Source: Abyssibacter sp036156195 (GTDB lineage Bacteria; Pseudomonadota; Gammaproteobacteria; Nevskiales; OUC007). From it: 64,000 bases of DNA. The translations under genes were made by a program, and so were the position numbers. Where the stretch lies: the NCBI GenBank assembly GCA_036156195.1, contig JAYZUZ010000019.1, forward strand, positions 1 through 64,000. Reading direction: 5' to 3'. Below, one piece after another: positions 18,401 to 26,290 of this stretch (positions are counted from its first letter, which is position 1; every line of letters starts with the position of its first letter). Below the pieces are notes generated by a model, which saw nothing but the letters and a program-made list of their open reading frames with translations, was not told the origin of the DNA and ran no database searches.

Positions 18401-19321
18401 ACGGTGCCGGACGATGGCATTGCACGGACGGGTCTGACGGCCTGGGATGTCGGCGATCTACCCGATCTCATCGAACTGGATCACGGCGGCCTGCAGTTCT
18501 CGGCTGTGCCGACACTGGTCGATCGGGGCCAAAGCGTCGACCTGGAACTGGTCGACGATCCAGACAAGGCCGAGCGCTGGCATCGCCAGGGCGTGATCCG
18601 CCTGCTGCGCCTGTCACTCGGCCAACAGGCCCGCTTTCTTAAACGGGAACTGGACGACCTCAAGCTCTTGTCGGCCGCCAAGCTGCCCGAGCCACCGCCG
18701 GCCGCGCTGGCACCCGCCGGTTTCGCCGAGCGTCTGGAACGCGACCCTGAACCCGTGTTGTTTGCAGACCTGATGGAAACGCTAATCCACCAGCGCATGG
18801 ACGCGGTGCCACGGCGCGAATCCGAATTCGCGGCCTTGCTCGAAACCGTGCGGAAACATGCGGTGGCCGATGGCCAGAGCATCTGGGCCGGCGCCCGGCC
18901 GGCACTCAAACGCTGGGTGGCGCTGCGCAAGCGCCTGAGCCGCAACATCCCGCTGCCGTGGATGCCCGCCGTTAACGACATCCAGGATCAACTCGATCAT
19001 CTGGTGTTCGCCGGCTGCCTGCGCTGTCTGCCCGAGCCGCGCCACCTGGACCGCTACCTCAAGGCCATCGAAGCACGCCTGGACAAGCTGCAGCAGGAAG
19101 ACATCGCCCGCGACAAGACGCGGGCACAGCCCGTCCAGCGGTACTGGCGGCGCTACAAGGAACTGGCCGCCAAGGCAGCCCGTCGGGGCGAGCCCACCGA
19201 GGGGCTGGTGGAGTTTCGCTGGATGGTCGAGGAATTCCGCGTCCAGGTGTTCGCGCAGCCGCTGGGCACGGCCATCAAGGTCTCGGAAAAGCGGCTGGAT
19301 GCCGCGCTGGCTGCCCTGTAA
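15428..19321 (+). CDS. hrpA: ATP-dependent RNA helicase HrpA
   Basis: DEAH-box helicase of 1297 residues, the usual length for HrpA (E. coli about 1300). Walker A GDTGSGKTT lies near residues 86-94, DEAH at 184-187, SAT in ITSATID and the motif VI QRAGRCGR follow, then the HA2/winged-helix part, OB fold and the C-terminal DUF3418 region specific to HrpA. In E. coli HrpA resolves stalled or collided ribosomes and acts in mRNA processing. The start ATG at 15428 lacks a good ribosome site. The gene stands alone between the IS30 remnant and a convergent thioredoxin gene 18 nt away. Confidence 0.95.
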   Translation: MSENAIAIDWSTVETRSRHRLQRELRRAKTPEARAATTAKIQSSAGKVAARAAARPVIQLMPGLPVTERADDIRAAIADHQVVVVTGDTGSGKTTQLPKILLDMGYGAAGLIGHTQPRRLAARSVARRIAEEVDQRTGELVGFQTRFDDAVSDATQVKLMTDGILLAETRRDRFLNRYEAIIVDEAHERSLNIDFLLGYLKRMLPKRPDLKLIITSATIDPERLSKFFDDAPIVAVEGRTYPVEIRYAPPDREDDLPEAIWQTAQQLWREAAGDILVFLPGERDIRDADQHLSRALAHSRFSGAEVLPLYSRLTRSAQDAIFKPSRGRRIVLATNVAETSLTVPGIRYVIDSGLARISRYSTAARVQRLPIEPVSQASCRQRAGRCGRVSEGVCVRLFEEDDFNNRPVFTDPEIRRTNLASVLLTMADLQLGEIEAFPFIDPPEGRYVRDGIRLLQMLEAMDERGQITRLGRQLARLPLDPRIGRALIAGQQAGIAPVVRILCAGLTIQDPRDRPADKRQAADEAQRDFADKQSDFVSLLKLWDAFQQAKRDESGNGVKRWCHRHFVNFMRMREWEDLARQLRQIERDMGWPAAAATGAQSEVDVAGLHRAVLSGFIDQIGVHDERGEYLGARNRHFRIFPGSGVAKASPRWIVAGEILETSRLYAHQVGKVEPEWIEHVGQHLLSREQYEPRWSVKSGRVEASERVRLFGLPLADGRKVDFGRIDPEVARELFIREALVPHALVRQGRTEPGFLAHNRVLVESIAEQEARFRRRDLMVDELTQFAFYDERLPHGVCDRASLLRWLKQQDDANLRFDEATLLRHAGLSLPEQDYPKTLAVGQTRVALHYRFEPGHPEDGITARVPLPLLNQIDPNRAEWLVPGLFEEAITERLKALPKAVRRQLVPVPDTARVLRETLDFGEGRFEDQLRHALHRRLGRPLPGDVWADYQASTHLRMRFEVLGDDGAILAAGRDLDALRDQLGAQAREAVQTVPDDGIARTGLTAWDVGDLPDLIELDHGGLQFSAVPTLVDRGQSVDLELVDDPDKAERWHRQGVIRLLRLSLGQQARFLKRELDDLKLLSAAKLPEPPPAALAPAGFAERLERDPEPVLFADLMETLIHQRMDAVPRRESEFAALLETVRKHAVADGQSIWAGARPALKRWVALRKRLSRNIPLPWMPAVNDIQDQLDHLVFAGCLRCLPEPRHLDRYLKAIEARLDKLQQEDIARDKTRAQPVQRYWRRYKELAAKAARRGEPTEGLVEFRWMVEEFRVQVFAQPLGTAIKVSEKRLDAALAAL

Positions 19322-19339
19322 GCACCGGACCTGAGCGGG

Positions 19340-19741
19340 TTAAGACGACTCGCTGGCCGCCAGTAGATCCTCCAATGCGCGCTGCATCTCGGCATCTTCC
19401 ATCGTCACGTGCAGGGCGCCTGCCTCCGTCCCATCCGGCTTGAGCAAAGCCACCCAGCCGGTCGCGCGATTCTCGCCGTACAGCTTGGCGAATCCCCGCG
19501 CCTTGGCCAGTGCCTTGCCTTCTGCCCGCCCAGCGTCCGTGGTGTAGTCCACGCGAATGAACTCGACCCGGTCACCATACTGCTGCTGTAGCGCCGCCAG
19601 CCGAGGCTTCATCAGCTTGCAGTTCAGGCACCAGTCGGCGTGGAACAGCACAGCGGCAGGCTTGTCGGCGGCCTGAGACCCGGCCATGGGCCCGAGCGCC
19701 AGGACCAGGCCCAGCAGCAACATGTGCAGAAACGACTTCAT
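19340..19741 (-). CDS. Periplasmic thioredoxin-fold protein (WCLNC motif)
   Basis: Exported 133-residue thioredoxin-like protein. Signal peptide MKSFLHMLLLGLVLALGPMAGSQAA leads directly into the fold, with the redox pair in ADWCLNCKLMKP. The dipeptide LN between the cysteines differs from thioredoxin (GP) and recalls the C-terminal domain of DsbD (CVAC) or TlpA-like proteins. The remaining fold is present (VEFIRVDYTTD, TGWVALLKPDG). The start at 19741 is chosen for the signal peptide; the frame stays open upstream to 19822 without coding signs. Partner and reaction direction are unknown. It is downstream of the subtilisin-like protease, with a 96-nt gap. Confidence 0.82.
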   Translation of the reverse strand: MKSFLHMLLLGLVLALGPMAGSQAADKPAAVLFHADWCLNCKLMKPRLAALQQQYGDRVEFIRVDYTTDAGRAEGKALAKARGFAKLYGENRATGWVALLKPDGTEAGALHVTMEDAEMQRALEDLLAASESS

Positions 19742-19837
19742 GATTTTGTCTCGACTGTCTGCCGGGAAATCCGGGCATCCTGGCCCAAAGCATAGCGGCG
19801 ACTCGTGGTCGCCGCTATGCACTCACGGAGTCGATGC

Positions 19838-21955
19838 CTAGTGGTGCGACCGCCGACGCCGCAATCCAGCGAACAGCAGCACCAGCAAGGCGCCCAGCGG
19901 CACCGCACCCGATGAGCCACTGGGGGCTTCTGCATCAGGTGTGGGTTCTTCTCCACCCTGCTGCGGACCACCGTCACCCGACGCACCCTTTTCGCAGACA
20001 TCGCCCGTGCCGTCGGCATCGCCATCGGCCTGATCGGTATTCGGCGTCACCGGACAGTTGTCGACATCGTCGGTCACGGTATCGCCGTCGCTGTCCTGCG
20101 GGCTGCCATCACCCACATCTGCGGTGAGTGCCACCGTGCTGTCGCAGTAGACATACGGATCCGGACTGGGCGCGTTGAGGAAGGTTTCGCTGTCGACGGC
20201 CACCGTGTCCCAGAACAGCTTGCGTGTCGCGATCAAACCGTTCTGGAATTCGCAGAAACCAGCGTCCTTGCCGGGCACTTCCGCCTCGGCAATGCCCAGC
20301 AGCGCCAGCGTATTCGCCACCACCCCGGCCTCGTCCACAGGTGTAATCACACCCCAGCCCAGCTGCACCCAGGGCGCGGCATCGTTGATCGGCACGGCGA
20401 TGTCGGTCACGCCCAGCGCCGGATCGTAGTCCGCCGAGCCCGGCACCCAGGCCGATTCTTCCAGCGCGCGACGCAGCTGCCAGTTGGAGAACGTCACCGG
20501 CTGGCCATTGAGAATGCCGGCGGCCATCAGCGGACGCCCCAAACCGACGTAAGGACCACCCAGGTAGTTCAGTGCACGCCGGGCCTCCAGCAGGATCTTC
20601 GAGGCCGTGCCTGCGGAACGCGGCGTGGCAAAGCTGGTCCCGCCAACCCCATCGTCATAGCCATCTTCGCACTCGGCGCAGTAGGGCAGCGTCTGCGTGA
20701 AATCGGCGATGAAGTCGGGGAAGGTCCCGGACAGCACCTGACGGCCATTGGACGAATCGCCCGGCTCGTTGGCCTGGGTTTCCTCGAAACCGGCAATGCC
20801 TACACTCCACCACGGCCCACAGGTCGAGTCCTGGATGGCGGTGGAGGGCGTGTTGTCGCAGGCACCGAAATGCAGCTTGCCGAAGGCGTAGCTGCCCGTG
20901 AAGCTGTCGTTGAGGTGGCCAGTTCCGGGGATGCTGCCAATCGGCCCGTAGCTGGTCGTGATGATGTCGATGGCCGGATGCGTCATCGCGAAGGTCTCGG
21001 CGGCATCCGAGATCCCCTCGATGAACACGACCACGGCTTCGGGATTGGCGAACAACACCGATGCTGACGTGCCCACGCCATGCGTGTCGCCTTCATCATC
21101 CGGCAGGAACGGACGCGTGCCCGGGCCGAAGGACTTGGCAATGACATTGGTGCCCACGAACCAGACCATGTCGCAGGCCGCTGCCTGCTCCCACAGCCCG
21201 CTGTCGAGATCCGCCTGATAGTCGGCCGCGAAATCGCCCGTACGGGTCAGCTCAATGGCACAGTCGCCACCGATGCCAAAGTCCTCCAGTACCGGCAGGC
21301 TGACCGCGCTGGGCGCGGCATCACTGTAGATCGGGCTGCCTGCATGGTAGAACGCATGGTAGGGGTTCACGCCCGAGTCGATCACGGCCACCACGGCCCG
21401 CGGCACGTCGGTTAAGGGCACATCGGCCGGCAAGCCTGTTACGCCGCCAGCCCCACTCCCCGACCCACTGTCCAGCCCGATCAACTCCACCGTGCCCTCA
21501 TAGCTATTCGCAGCGACCAGGAACGGCAGGATGTAGACGGTGTAGTCGGTGCTGCCGGCCACGGCAGGAAATTCCGTGGACTCGGTGCCGGAGGCCGTCG
21601 CCGACGCGGCAATCTCGTTGCCACCCGCATCATGGACATACAGGTCGTAGTCCCCGGTTTCGTCGTCGAACTCGGCCGCAATGGACACGCGAATCTTCAG
21701 GTTGTCGTAGACCTCCAGGGCGTTACTGGGCAGGTCGACCGTGAGTGCGAACTCATCGCAGTCCACGGTATTGGCAAAGCAGACGCCACTGACGTTGGCG
21801 CCGGCAGGCGTGCTGCCAGAAAAGCTCAGCACCGGCGTGTCGATCGACAGCGTACCGCCGGCCGGCGTGGTGTCCGCGGCCTGTGCAGCACAGGCCCCAA
21901 GCGCCAGAAAGCCGGCCACGAGGCCGCGCAGGGAATTCACGAAATGTTGTTGCAT
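19838..21955 (-). CDS. Subtilisin-like (S8) secreted protease with thrombospondin-3-like repeat and GlyGly-CTERM tail
   Basis: 705-residue exported protease. Signal peptide MQQHFVNSLRGLVAGFLALG ends in CAAQAA. A beta-sandwich domain of about 150 residues precedes the S8 domain, whose triad is Asp193 (AVIDSGVNPYH), His292 (DTHGVGTSA) and Ser441 (GTSFATP). After it comes an Asp-rich calcium-type repeat (DSDGDTVTDDVDNCP, then DADGTGDVCE) and a tail SGSSGAVPLGALLVLLFAGL plus RRRR, a GlyGly-CTERM-like sorting signal. Start 21955 fits the signal peptide; the open frame upstream to 22072 has none. The domain between Asp and His is long and includes Cys pairs. It shares its sorting signal with the S1 protease at 2172. 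Confidence 0.86.
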   Translation of the reverse strand: MQQHFVNSLRGLVAGFLALGACAAQAADTTPAGGTLSIDTPVLSFSGSTPAGANVSGVCFANTVDCDEFALTVDLPSNALEVYDNLKIRVSIAAEFDDETGDYDLYVHDAGGNEIAASATASGTESTEFPAVAGSTDYTVYILPFLVAANSYEGTVELIGLDSGSGSGAGGVTGLPADVPLTDVPRAVVAVIDSGVNPYHAFYHAGSPIYSDAAPSAVSLPVLEDFGIGGDCAIELTRTGDFAADYQADLDSGLWEQAAACDMVWFVGTNVIAKSFGPGTRPFLPDDEGDTHGVGTSASVLFANPEAVVVFIEGISDAAETFAMTHPAIDIITTSYGPIGSIPGTGHLNDSFTGSYAFGKLHFGACDNTPSTAIQDSTCGPWWSVGIAGFEETQANEPGDSSNGRQVLSGTFPDFIADFTQTLPYCAECEDGYDDGVGGTSFATPRSAGTASKILLEARRALNYLGGPYVGLGRPLMAAGILNGQPVTFSNWQLRRALEESAWVPGSADYDPALGVTDIAVPINDAAPWVQLGWGVITPVDEAGVVANTLALLGIAEAEVPGKDAGFCEFQNGLIATRKLFWDTVAVDSETFLNAPSPDPYVYCDSTVALTADVGDGSPQDSDGDTVTDDVDNCPVTPNTDQADGDADGTGDVCEKGASGDGGPQQGGEEPTPDAEAPSGSSGAVPLGALLVLLFAGLRRRRSHH

Positions 21956-22160
21956 GGTTGTCACGTCCAAGAAAAAGATCTGCCCGGTCCTTGGGTCAGT
22001 GCGTCGTCCGTGGTGTTTGACGAAAAGTGCGACAGGGGAGCAAATCCCATACCAACACCCTAGGCGGCTCAAACGCTGTTCATAGGCGTCAAGCCGATCA
22101 ACGGCTGGCCCGCCGCTGCGGGCGGTGCCGGCGCGTGGCAGGCGGTGGTGGTGTGGCTGC

Positions 22161-23333
22161 CTAGAAGAACGCCTGGATGCCGGTCTGCGCCCGTCCGAGG
22201 ATCAGCGCATGCACATCATGCGTCCCCTCGTACGTATTGACCGTTTCCAGATTCATCAGGTGCCGGATCACGTGGTACTCGTCGACAATGCCGTTTCCGC
22301 CGTGGATGTCCCGCGCTGCCCGGGCGATGTCCAAGGCCTTACCCGTGGCATTGCGCTTGGCCAACGAGATCATCTCCGGGCTGGCCTGACCGGCATCCAG
22401 CAGTCGACCCAAACGCAGCGAGAGCTGCAGGCCAAGGGCGATCTCGGTTTGCATGTCGGCGAGCTTCTTCTGCACCAGCTGGGTGGCCGCCAGCGGACGG
22501 CCAAATTGCTGCCGATCCAGGGCGTACTGACGCGCCGCAAACCAGCAGGCTTCGGCAGCGCCCATGGCGCCCCAGCTAATGCCGTAACGCGCCTTGTTCA
22601 GGCAGGAGAACGGGCCTTTCAGTCCCTCGACCCCTGGCAACCGCGCCGCATCGTCGATGCGGACGCCATCGAGCACGATTTGCCCGGTGACCGACGCGCG
22701 CATGCTGAACTTGCCTTCGATCGTCGGCGTGGTCAGACCGGCCGCCCCGCGCTCAACAAGAAAGCCGCGAATCACGTCGTCGGGGTCCTTTGCCCAGATC
22801 AGCAGCACGTCGGCGATCGGTGCGTTGGTAATCCAGGTCTTGGCCCCATCCAGCCGCCAGCCGCCGGCCTCAGGCGTGGCGCGGGTTTTCATGCCACCTG
22901 GGTCGGAACCATGATCGGGCTCGGTCAAACCGAAGCAGCCCACTGCGTCGCCGGCGGCCAATGCCGGTAACCAGCGCTGACGCTGCTCCTGCGACCCGAA
23001 CGCATGGATCGGATACATCACCAGGCTGCTTTGCACCGACAGTGCCGACCGGTAGCCCGAGTCCACCGCTTCGATTTCGCGTGCAGCCAGACCATAGGCC
23101 ACATGCGAGCCACCCGGGCACCCCGGCCCATCCAGCGACAGACCCAGCATGCCGAGTCCACCCATTTCACGCAGGATTTCGCGATCAAACTCGCCGTGCC
23201 GAAAGGCATGGACCACCCGGGGCAGCAAGGCGCCCCGGGCGTAGTCACGGACCGCGTCGCGCAGGGCGCGCTCGTCGGCCTCCAGCTGGTCGTCCAGACG
23301 GAGCGGATCGCTCCAATCAAATGCGCTCGGCAT
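22161..23333 (-). CDS. gcdH: Glutaryl-CoA dehydrogenase (acyl-CoA dehydrogenase family)
   Basis: FAD enzyme of 390 residues that oxidises and decarboxylates glutaryl-CoA to crotonyl-CoA in lysine/tryptophan breakdown. Family marks: VDSGYRSALSVQSSLVMYPI (substrate pocket typical of GcdH), CFGLTEPDHGSDPGGM, WITNAPIADVLLIWAK, and the catalytic Glu in TVNTYEGTHDVHALILGRA near the C-terminus. It overlaps the stop of the acyl-CoA-binding protein gene by one base (TAATG), so translation is coupled. Other acyl-CoA dehydrogenases share parts of these motifs, but the full pattern favours GcdH. Confidence 0.9.
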   Translation of the reverse strand: MPSAFDWSDPLRLDDQLEADERALRDAVRDYARGALLPRVVHAFRHGEFDREILREMGGLGMLGLSLDGPGCPGGSHVAYGLAAREIEAVDSGYRSALSVQSSLVMYPIHAFGSQEQRQRWLPALAAGDAVGCFGLTEPDHGSDPGGMKTRATPEAGGWRLDGAKTWITNAPIADVLLIWAKDPDDVIRGFLVERGAAGLTTPTIEGKFSMRASVTGQIVLDGVRIDDAARLPGVEGLKGPFSCLNKARYGISWGAMGAAEACWFAARQYALDRQQFGRPLAATQLVQKKLADMQTEIALGLQLSLRLGRLLDAGQASPEMISLAKRNATGKALDIARAARDIHGGNGIVDEYHVIRHLMNLETVNTYEGTHDVHALILGRAQTGIQAFF

Positions 23334-23590
23334 TAGCCGAGCATGCTCTGGACCTTGTCGATGTACTGCTGCTTGGCGGTGTCGCTGTCCGTGCCCTTGA
23401 GCTTGGCCCAGGCGTCGTATTTGGCGCGACCCACCATATCCAGCATGCCCGGGCGCTTGCCCGACACATCCCCCTCGGCACCCTGCTTGTACAGGGCATA
23501 AAGGCTTAGCAAATCATCATTGCTGGGCCGTTCGGTCAGGGTCTTAATGTCCTTCTGCGCTTGTTCGAATGTTGCGTTAAGGTCGGACAT
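23333..23590 (-). CDS. Acyl-CoA-binding protein
   Basis: 85-residue four-helix ACBP that binds long-chain acyl-CoA in the cytosol. The pattern is clear: N-terminal FEQAQKDIKTL, then LLSLYALYKQGAEGDVSGKRPGMLD (quoted in part as LYALYKQGAEGDV), and KYDAWAKLKGTD. A ribosome site GGAGG lies 6 nt before the ATG. It is first in a two-gene unit with gcdH and may hold or present the CoA ester pool. Stand-alone ACBPs occur in only part of the Proteobacteria. Confidence 0.93.
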   Translation of the reverse strand: MSDLNATFEQAQKDIKTLTERPSNDDLLSLYALYKQGAEGDVSGKRPGMLDMVGRAKYDAWAKLKGTDSDTAKQQYIDKVQSMLG

Positions 23591-23673
23591 GTCGCCTCCG
23601 TCTATGAATGTTGGAGCGGGATAATGGCATAGCCACCGGCGCCAGACACTGACCGCAGCGCCTGCTAACCGGG

Positions 23674-24966
23674 CTACAACTTGCCGAAGAACGGCTCCGA
23701 GCCGCCCCGAGTCAGAGGCCAGGCATAGCCGATTTCCATGGTGAGGTTGACGAAGGTCTGGATACGCCAGCGTAGCCCGATGCCCAGGTCCGCCTGGATG
23801 TGGCTGAGTGTCAGCTTGTCGAAGTCGCCGTAAACGCGGCCGGCATCCATGACCAGCAACCCGCGCACGGGCTTGTAGCCGAACAGCGGGCGCTGGTACT
23901 CCAGCGACAGCCGCCAGTAGACGTCGCCTTCAAACTCATCCTTGTCGAATCCCCTCAGGTTGCCGCCGCCCCCCAATGCGTGGGCATCAAAATCTCGCGG
24001 CCCGCCGTGATAAGAGCCAGCATCGGCGACCACGCGCAGCGTCTGGTGGGGCACCTGCCCCAGCGGGATGGCGCTGAAGGAGCGCAGCGAAATATCAACG
24101 TAATCGTAATCCGAAGCAATGTCTGCACTGGACGCCTCGATGCGCCAGCCGAAGGCGTAGCCGGCCACGCTGTAGAGACGGTCATCCAACTGCTCGTAGC
24201 GACCCTGAAACACCAGCGCCGTGGCCATGCCGTTTTCGGCGGGGGCCTGATCCCCCCGCAGGGTCTCGTTCTGCCACAACAATCCACCGCCGATCCGCCA
24301 GCCCTGACTGCCACGGCCAGGCGTTAGACGCCGCAGGGCGAGCACGCTGAAGCGGGAGTAATCCTCCTTGTAGGTGAGCATCTCGCCTGCTGGAGTTTCC
24401 TCTTCGATGGGCGTGATGTCGTGGGACACCTCCAGCCCGAAGTCGATCGAAGACTCCAGAAAATACGGCGCGAAGTAGTCGAACTCGAACTCGGTGGCGT
24501 CACCGCGATCCTCCTCGGCGTTCTCCTGCCGCGAGACCAGCGCCTGGACATCGTGATTCAGGCCATTGACGTTGGACCAGTCGAGCTTGAACCCAAAGGC
24601 GAATTCGCGATCACTGTTGTAATCCAGCCGGGGGTACGGCAGCAGATACCACTTCTCAACGACGGTGAACACGACGGCCACCCCGTCATCCACCGGACGT
24701 TCGTCCACGATGACCTGTTTGAATAGCCCCAGGTTCAACAAGGCTTGGCGACTGGCCTGAATCTGTTTCGGATCGGCGCGCCCACCCACTTCGATGGTCA
24801 GCTCCCGCGTCATGACACGGGGCTCAGTGACCGCATTGCCCTCGAAACGAATGTCGAGGATCACCGGGTGCCTATCGGGCAACGGCGCCAGCGCAACAGG
24901 TTCGGGCGCTGCACTGGCAACACCCGCGCAGAGCAGCAGCCCGATCCAAACGAGCCGGCGCATCAT
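23674..24966 (-). CDS. Omp85-family outer membrane protein with a single POTRA domain
   Basis: 430-residue predicted outer-membrane beta-barrel. Signal peptide MMRRLVWIGLLLCAGVASAA, then one POTRA-like domain (about 35-115, ILDIRFEGNAVTEPRVMTRE ... LFKQVIVDE), then a 16-strand D15/surface antigen barrel with the GGGGNLRGFD loop (the conserved RGF/Y motif) and an aromatic-rich end. BamA has five POTRAs and TamA three, so this is a short Omp85 of unknown client. It is the last gene of the lgt-thyA-folA-hydrolase unit and overlaps the hydrolase gene by 4 nt. Confidence 0.85.
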   Translation of the reverse strand: MMRRLVWIGLLLCAGVASAAPEPVALAPLPDRHPVILDIRFEGNAVTEPRVMTRELTIEVGGRADPKQIQASRQALLNLGLFKQVIVDERPVDDGVAVVFTVVEKWYLLPYPRLDYNSDREFAFGFKLDWSNVNGLNHDVQALVSRQENAEEDRGDATEFEFDYFAPYFLESSIDFGLEVSHDITPIEEETPAGEMLTYKEDYSRFSVLALRRLTPGRGSQGWRIGGGLLWQNETLRGDQAPAENGMATALVFQGRYEQLDDRLYSVAGYAFGWRIEASSADIASDYDYVDISLRSFSAIPLGQVPHQTLRVVADAGSYHGGPRDFDAHALGGGGNLRGFDKDEFEGDVYWRLSLEYQRPLFGYKPVRGLLVMDAGRVYGDFDKLTLSHIQADLGIGLRWRIQTFVNLTMEIGYAWPLTRGGSEPFFGKL

Positions 24967-25820
24967 GGTGCCGCCACCTGCTGCAGGGCACGGACCACCC
25001 GCTCCGGCTGCTCCCAGACGATGAAATGTCCGGCCTGTTCAACGCGTTGGACCTGCAACCCTCCGCGCGCCCACTGCGCCTCCGCGAACGCGGCTGTCTC
25101 GGGCCAGACCAAACGATCGTCCATCCCCTGAATAAGCACGACGGGAGTCCGGTCTGGCGTCCAGCCGCGCCAAAGGGCATCGAGTTCGTCCTGGAGCGCC
25201 AGCACTTCCGCATTTGCCCGGGCCAGGGGTTGGGGCAGCACAGCGCGCAGTAGCGGCCAGTCCGCCACACGATTGAACCAGCGCGGCGCTTCTGCAGCAG
25301 GGTCCAGCGAGGCTGCCACCAGGACCACGCCGCGGACCTGTTCGGGATGATCACGCAGCAAGCGGATCGCCAGCGATCCACCCAGACTGTGGCCGACGAC
25401 CAGCAATGGCCCCCGTGCCTCCAGCAATGCGGCCAATACATCCGCCTGAACCTGTAAGCGGGTCTCCACGCCAGCTTCGGCGCTATCGCCAAAGCCGGGC
25501 CGATCTACTGCGATGAGCCGGTAGTCACCCAGGTCAGGCGTCTTGAAATACTCCCCCCAGGCCGCCCAACTTCCGGGCGTGCCGTGCAACAGCAGCACCG
25601 GCGGGCCGTGCTGCGGGCCGGCCTCGACCCAATGCAGGCTGCGCCCATCCACCGTCTGGCGGAATGACTGAGCGCCCGGCGCGATGTCCGAGGGACGACC
25701 CGTTTCGTACGGCGGCCCCAGGCAGCCTGCCAACCCCATGCAGAACAGCAACGCCCCGAGCACCGAGACGCTGCGACCCAGGCCGATGCCGGGAGCTAGG
25801 CCGACGACGCGCGCTCCCAA
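24963..25820 (-). CDS. Alpha/beta hydrolase, predicted lipoprotein
   Basis: 285-residue alpha/beta hydrolase. An N-terminal hydrophobic stretch ends in the lipobox LAGC (GALLFCMGLAGCLG), so Lgt, encoded in the same operon, should modify it. Catalytic features: HGTPGSWAAWG oxyanion loop, nucleophile Ser in VVGHSLGGS, acid in GMDDRLVWPE and His in QAGHFIVWE. Substrate unknown; the fold covers esterases, lipases and epoxide hydrolases. Its start overlaps folA by 25 nt and its stop overlaps the Omp85 gene by 4 nt. The pairing of a surface or periplasmic lipoprotein hydrolase with an Omp85 barrel may be functional. Confidence 0.82.
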   Translation of the reverse strand: MGARVVGLAPGIGLGRSVSVLGALLFCMGLAGCLGPPYETGRPSDIAPGAQSFRQTVDGRSLHWVEAGPQHGPPVLLLHGTPGSWAAWGEYFKTPDLGDYRLIAVDRPGFGDSAEAGVETRLQVQADVLAALLEARGPLLVVGHSLGGSLAIRLLRDHPEQVRGVVLVAASLDPAAEAPRWFNRVADWPLLRAVLPQPLARANAEVLALQDELDALWRGWTPDRTPVVLIQGMDDRLVWPETAAFAEAQWARGGLQVQRVEQAGHFIVWEQPERVVRALQQVAAP

Positions 25821-26290
25821 CGCTCGAAGCTGTAATCGTGGGCATGACGGTCATCTGCCTCGAAGCGCTCGGATGACCGGCAAACCCACTCCGGTGACGC
25901 GAAGGTCGGGAAATACGTATCGCCATCCAGCCGCGTGTGCACCCGGGTCAACTCGATGGCGTCAATCCGAGGCCACAGCATGCGATAAATCTCGCCACCG
26001 CCAACCACCATGATCGAGGTAGCCGGCGCAGCAGCATCCACCGCCTGCGCCAGCGATTGAACGGCCGTCACCCCCGGCGCACCCCAATCCGATTGGCGGG
26101 TCAATACCAGGTTCAAGCGACCCGGCAGCGGACGGCCTATGGAGGCGTAGGTCTTGCGACCCATGAGAATCGGGTGGCCCAGCGTCACTGCCTTAAAGTG
26201 TTTCAGGTCATTCGGCAGCCGCCAGGGCAGATCGCCATCGACACCGATGACATTGGCCTCATCCGCGGCCACGACAGCCGTCAGCATCAC
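25796..26290 (-). CDS. folA: Dihydrofolate reductase
   Basis: 164-residue enzyme reducing dihydrofolate to tetrahydrofolate with NADPH. Motifs: VIGVDGDLPWRLPNDLKHFK (active site Asp and Trp), LMGRKTYASIGRPLPGR (NADPH and folate binding), and MVVGGGEIYRMLWP. It overlaps thyA by 4 nt (ATGA), the normal partner because thymidylate synthase makes the dihydrofolate it recycles. It also overlaps the downstream hydrolase start. Confidence 0.97.
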   Translation of the reverse strand: MMLTAVVAADEANVIGVDGDLPWRLPNDLKHFKAVTLGHPILMGRKTYASIGRPLPGRLNLVLTRQSDWGAPGVTAVQSLAQAVDAAAPATSIMVVGGGEIYRMLWPRIDAIELTRVHTRLDGDTYFPTFASPEWVCRSSERFEADDRHAHDYSFERWERASSA

